From NCBI GenBank assembly GCA_946614685.1, contig CAMOHF010000104.1, positions 1 to 5,428 of the forward strand: DNA of 5,428 bases, in the 5' to 3' direction. Made by a program: the position numbers and the translations under genes. Source of the DNA: an uncultured Clostridia bacterium. GTDB lineage: Bacteria; Bacillota; Clostridia; Lachnospirales; Lachnospiraceae. Of the stretch, positions 5,248 through 5,428 are shown in pieces; the stretch's first letter is position 1; each line of letters begins with the position of its first letter. The notes below the pieces were generated by a model, which saw nothing but the letters and a program-made list of their open reading frames with translations, did not search any database and was not told the origin of the DNA.

Positions 5248-5428
5248 ATGATCACAGTGAAGGAATACAGAGGACATATCAGAAACTGGAAGGATCTTAC
5301 GAAAGAACTCTCTCTTCCGGAGGGCCTTACAAGAGAAGAAAGAGAACCCTTGATCCTTGCGGCTGCTTATGCAAAGTGGGGAGAGGATTTGGGCAATCAT
5401 ATCCACGGTATGTTTGCCGCTGCGCTTT
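5248..5428 (+). CDS. Asparagine-synthase-like protein lacking the glutaminase N-terminus (partial)
   Basis: The first 60 codons are visible; the gene runs off the window. The start is clear: GGAGG at 5235-5239, 8 bases before the ATG. The peptide EYRGHIRNWKDLTKEL ... AYAKWGEDLGNHIHGMFAAAL aligns with the stretch of asparagine synthetase B that reads NGEIYN ... GMFAFAL, about 70 residues into the class II glutaminase domain. The catalytic Cys right after the initiator Met, and the strands after it, are therefore absent. The glutamine-binding Asn-Gly-Glu is Arg-Gly-His here (residues 8-10). If a synthetase domain follows, it would have to use free ammonia or another amine donor, or do a different ATP-dependent amidation. 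It lies 32 bases after aroE-aroK, probably in one operon. The synthetase half is not visible, so the product assignment is moderate. Confidence 0.65.
   Translation, partial: MITVKEYRGHIRNWKDLTKELSLPEGLTREEREPLILAAAYAKWGEDLGNHIHGMFAAAL

Noticed and set aside
5235..5260. Similarity of the rpsO start (3444-3470) to this gene's start region
   Set aside because: Both read GGAGGAA followed by ATGATCACAG, but this follows from a common ribosome binding site plus a short coincidence of codons; the proteins are unrelated.
1..5428. CRISPR arrays, tRNA or rRNA genes, insertion sequences, origins
   Set aside because: No regularly spaced direct repeats with unique spacers, no cloverleaf or rRNA segments, and no transposase frame were seen on either strand.

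Overview
The window looks like a piece of chromosome from an anaerobic Firmicute of the Clostridia, most likely a Lachnospiraceae relative (Butyrivibrio/Roseburia/Coprococcus type). Three things point there: a secreted protein built from clostridial ChW (hydrophobic-with-conserved-Trp) repeats, strong AGGAGG-type ribosome binding sites with sigma-A-like promoters, and a fused shikimate dehydrogenase-shikimate kinase. This placement is inferred from gene content and not tested by any search.

Layout: (1) 1-154, + strand, the last 50 codons of what is probably an ABC transporter permease. (2) 158-1255, - strand, chorismate synthase (aroC), tail to tail with the permease and only 3 bases away. 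(3) 1256-1419, a divergent promoter region with two good + strand promoters, a candidate aroC promoter on the - strand and an 11-bp-period direct repeat at the predicted + strand start site. (4) 1420-3114, + strand, a secreted 564-residue protein: signal peptide, six ChW repeats arranged as a duplicated triplet, an Ala/Glu/Lys-rich helical linker and a C-terminal transglutaminase-like (papain-fold) domain with a complete Cys-His-Asp triad. (5) 3115-3458, a 344-base gene-free stretch. It holds a large imperfect inverted repeat able to fold into one long branched stem (3173-3328), then a strong promoter and a structured leader in front of rpsO. (6) 3459-3725, rpsO (ribosomal protein S15), closed by a strong intrinsic terminator. 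(7) 3785-5215, a bifunctional AroE-AroK fusion whose possible promoter overlaps that terminator. (8) 5248-5428, the start of an asparagine-synthase-like gene that begins inside the glutaminase domain and so lacks the catalytic N-terminal Cys; it is cut by the window edge.

How they fit together: AroE reduces 3-dehydroshikimate, AroK phosphorylates shikimate, and AroC makes chorismate at the end of the same pathway. Two loci of this window therefore cover three of the last four steps to chorismate (EPSP synthase, aroA, is not here), on opposite strands and under separate promoters. rpsO appears to be its own transcription unit with a leader that resembles an S15 autoregulatory site. The ChW-transglutaminase gene is a cell-surface accessory gene inserted between housekeeping genes.

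The least explained part is the 3173-3328 stem, which fits no gene and looks like either a dispersed intergenic repeat or an uncharacterised structured RNA.
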